A stretch of DNA of 14,947 nucleotides. It comes from Hirudo medicinalis (taxonomy: Eukaryota > Annelida > Clitellata > Hirudinida > Hirudinidae). The DNA is taken from positions 10,672 through 25,618 of the forward strand of contig MPNW01001535.1 of the NCBI GenBank assembly GCA_011800805.1, written 5' to 3'. Positions 13,297 to 14,947 of this stretch are shown piece by piece (the stretch's first letter is position 1; the number at the start of each line of letters is the position of its first letter). Made by a program: the position numbers and the translations under genes. Under the pieces are notes generated by a model. The model searched no databases. It was not told the origin of the DNA and worked only from the letters and a program-made list of their open reading frames with translations.

Positions 13297-13835
13297 TTCG
13301 TATTTTAATATCAAGAATTTATGAACATAAAATCCGCAGCCCTCAAGCGGTAAAAAGTTGCTGAAATTGAAGTACATTTTCATCTTTTAAACGAGCAAAT
13401 GAGCACCTCACGAACGACTCCATCGATTCCAGAGTTGTTGAGGAAACTGTGTTCAATGCATTTCATTTGTTCATTTGTTTCAATAGCTCCATTGATCGTG
13501 GATATAATGTTGCTTGAGATGAGAGACCGGTGGAAGTCACGCGATTTTCAGTGCTCAGCGAGTCGAGCGAAAGTCACGCACGTAGAAATTTACGGTGCTC
13601 CTGGGATTTAATTAACCCAGAATCTTGAAGTTTTGGAAGCTTGTTTTGCCAAGAAGAGGTCGACAAAATGACAACTGTATTAACCTCAGCGGGATAATCT
13701 TCCTAAAATACAGTAGAAGATACTGTTGTGGTCGTTGTTACTGGAGCAGTCAGAGCTACACAAAGACATCGAGTGTAACCCTAACCCAAACTTGTTGGGA
13801 ATGAAGACAAAGAAATGACTTTTGGAAGGTTTTGT
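13297..13835. other. 5' flank of gene 1, no further gene recognised
   Basis: Unique-looking sequence of mixed composition. It presumably holds the gene 1 promoter and 5' UTR. A TATTAAAATA word lies about 15-25 bp upstream of the ATG, too close to be assigned as a TATA box. Open frames here show no recognisable domain. Confidence 0.45.
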
Positions 13836-13837
13836 TT

Positions 13838-14018
13838 GCAGGTTTGCCGAACGGGTTACTTTCCTTCATACGACGGTAATGGCAACAGTCGTAATGTGTC
13901 GTGTTCGAAACCCAGCCTGCACTCCCCAAAGCGTCCTTGGGAAGGAGCGCTATATAAATGGCTAACAAGAAGCACCTCTGACGCTATGCTTATGGCGCTA
14001 TATAAATGAACTACATTT
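13838..14018 (+). mobile_element. tRNA-derived SINE, copy 2
   Basis: Same family and orientation as copy 1. It has GTTTGCCGAACGGG at the A-box position, GTTCGAAACC at about 13903 as B box, and the same double GCGCTATATAAATG tail. The two copies differ by scattered substitutions, consistent with separate old insertions. Confidence 0.85.
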
Positions 14019-14019
14019 T

Positions 14020-14165
14020 ACATTTACATCTAAGTGGTTGAACCCTTAACTTAAACTAAGTGGAGGTATAAAGTTCTAGGCGCCATGTTTAATTCGTACA
14101 GTTAAGTTGCTGGATTTGGCGCTTTAAACTCCTGGCTTGCCATGCCCTAATTCGAGCCCTGGGCC
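14020..14165. other. Intergenic sequence beside SINE copy 2
   Basis: No open frame or motif of note. CCCTAATTCGAGCCCTGG near 14143 grades into the minisatellite that follows. Confidence 0.4.
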
Positions 14166-14376
14166 TACAGGCTTGAACCCTAACCCTAACTCTAACCCTG
14201 GACCTACAGGCTTGATCTCTAACCCTAACTCTAACCCTGGACCTACTGCTTGAACTCTAACCCTAACATGGAACCTACAGGCTTGAACTCTAACCATAAT
14301 CCCCTAACTTTAACCCTGGACCTACAGGCTTGATCTCAAACCCTAACTCGGACTCCAATTCTAAGCCTAACCGTAC
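14166..14376. repeat. Minisatellite with telomere-like CCCTAA hexamers
   Basis: Units open with CTTGAA or CTTGAT, contain CTAACCCTAACTCTAACCCT and close with GGACCTACAGG. They start at about 14172, 14211, 14249, 14282 and 14329 (33-47 bp). The CCCTAA core equals the common animal telomere hexamer, but the spacers show it is a diverged interstitial minisatellite. Confidence 0.88.
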
Positions 14377-14820
14377 CCCTAAATCTCGCGCCGACATTAA
14401 CCCAGTAATAAAATAATAACCATAACAAAATGAAAGATAAATGTACTCGTATCGAAAGAACAAGCCAGGGGTCCGTGAACTTGGGAAGTTTCCAAGTAAG
14501 TTTAAATTCTGAACTTCAGCCCTAACCCTTTCGATGTCTTGCAATGATCTTAATACTGTGTCATTTGCCAATCCTGTTTCATATTTCTGTTGATCAATGA
14601 ACTGCCAATGACCTTAACATTGCTTAAAGAGTGGAACTTCCGGCGGTGATGTGGATCCCAGAGAGACTTGAAACACTGCACCAAACCTTGACCCTGACCC
14701 TTTGGCTTGGGTCGATGAAAGTTACGTTTGACAAGCAAATAGCATTTCCTTATTTGACAACACTGAAGTTCATGATCACAACCACATTGCCAGCGACTAT
14801 TACATGGTCGTCGTCATCAA
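14377..14820. other. Intergenic region without recognised gene
   Basis: Mixed composition. Short open frames on both strands have no recognisable domain or splice pattern. GACCCTTTGGCTTGG and CCTTGACCCTGACCC near 14690 are faintly like the minisatellite units. Confidence 0.4.
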
Positions 14821-14821
14821 C

Positions 14822-14947
<126 letters not shown>

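Noticed and set aside
13399..13611. Plus-strand 70-codon frame upstream of gene 1
   Set aside because: No domain, no neighbouring exon, and composition like the surrounding non-coding DNA.
14290..14571. Minus-strand 93-codon frame
   Set aside because: Largely the reverse reading of the telomere-like minisatellite. No independent support.

Overview
The window looks like animal nuclear DNA. It has short coding exons with GT..AG borders, AT-rich introns full of simple repeats, extracellular mosaic domains and tRNA-derived SINEs. No bacterial operon, Shine-Dalgarno site or CRISPR array is visible. The mix of domains (DEG/ENaC, PAN/apple, MAM, kringle, LDLa, CUB, fucolectin-like F5/8 C) would suit a lophotrochozoan such as an annelid or mollusc. 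That is inference; the sequence does not settle the species.

Both genes I can support lie on the minus strand. Gene 1 (about 13296 down to 12097) appears complete in four exons. It predicts a small secreted protein: signal peptide, a fucolectin-like F5/8 type C domain, a PAN/apple-like domain, a stop and an AATAAA signal. Gene 2 starts at 9013, runs leftward and leaves the window near position 173. Its first four exons encode a DEG/ENaC N-terminus: a Cys-rich cytosolic tail, the His-Gly gating motif, TM1 and a FPAVTIC motif. Twelve further exons, all phase-compatible, follow with PAN, MAM, kringle, LDLa, MAM, an unrecognised 45-residue piece, CUB and part of another MAM. About 953 residues are predicted here. 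The second membrane segment and the C-terminus, if present, lie beyond the left edge.

Layout from right to left: 14947-13300 is a 3' ATA array, intergenic DNA, a telomere-like minisatellite and SINE copy 2. Gene 1 occupies 13296-12000. The span 12000-9014 is intergenic, with a CATCAACC-type minisatellite, SINE copy 1 and an ACTC array. Gene 2 fills 9013-173, with introns carrying many microsatellites and minisatellites. Positions 1-172 are an ACTC array (GTGA on the coding strand) that begins exactly at a splice donor.

The main candidate for something new is gene 2: an ion-channel N-terminus spliced in frame to a long row of adhesion-type modules. It could be a mechanosensitive or ligand-tethered DEG/ENaC channel with an enlarged ectodomain, or a type II membrane protein that borrowed a channel N-terminus as its anchor. 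All exon borders were read by eye from splice consensus, phase and domain fit, and have no transcript support.
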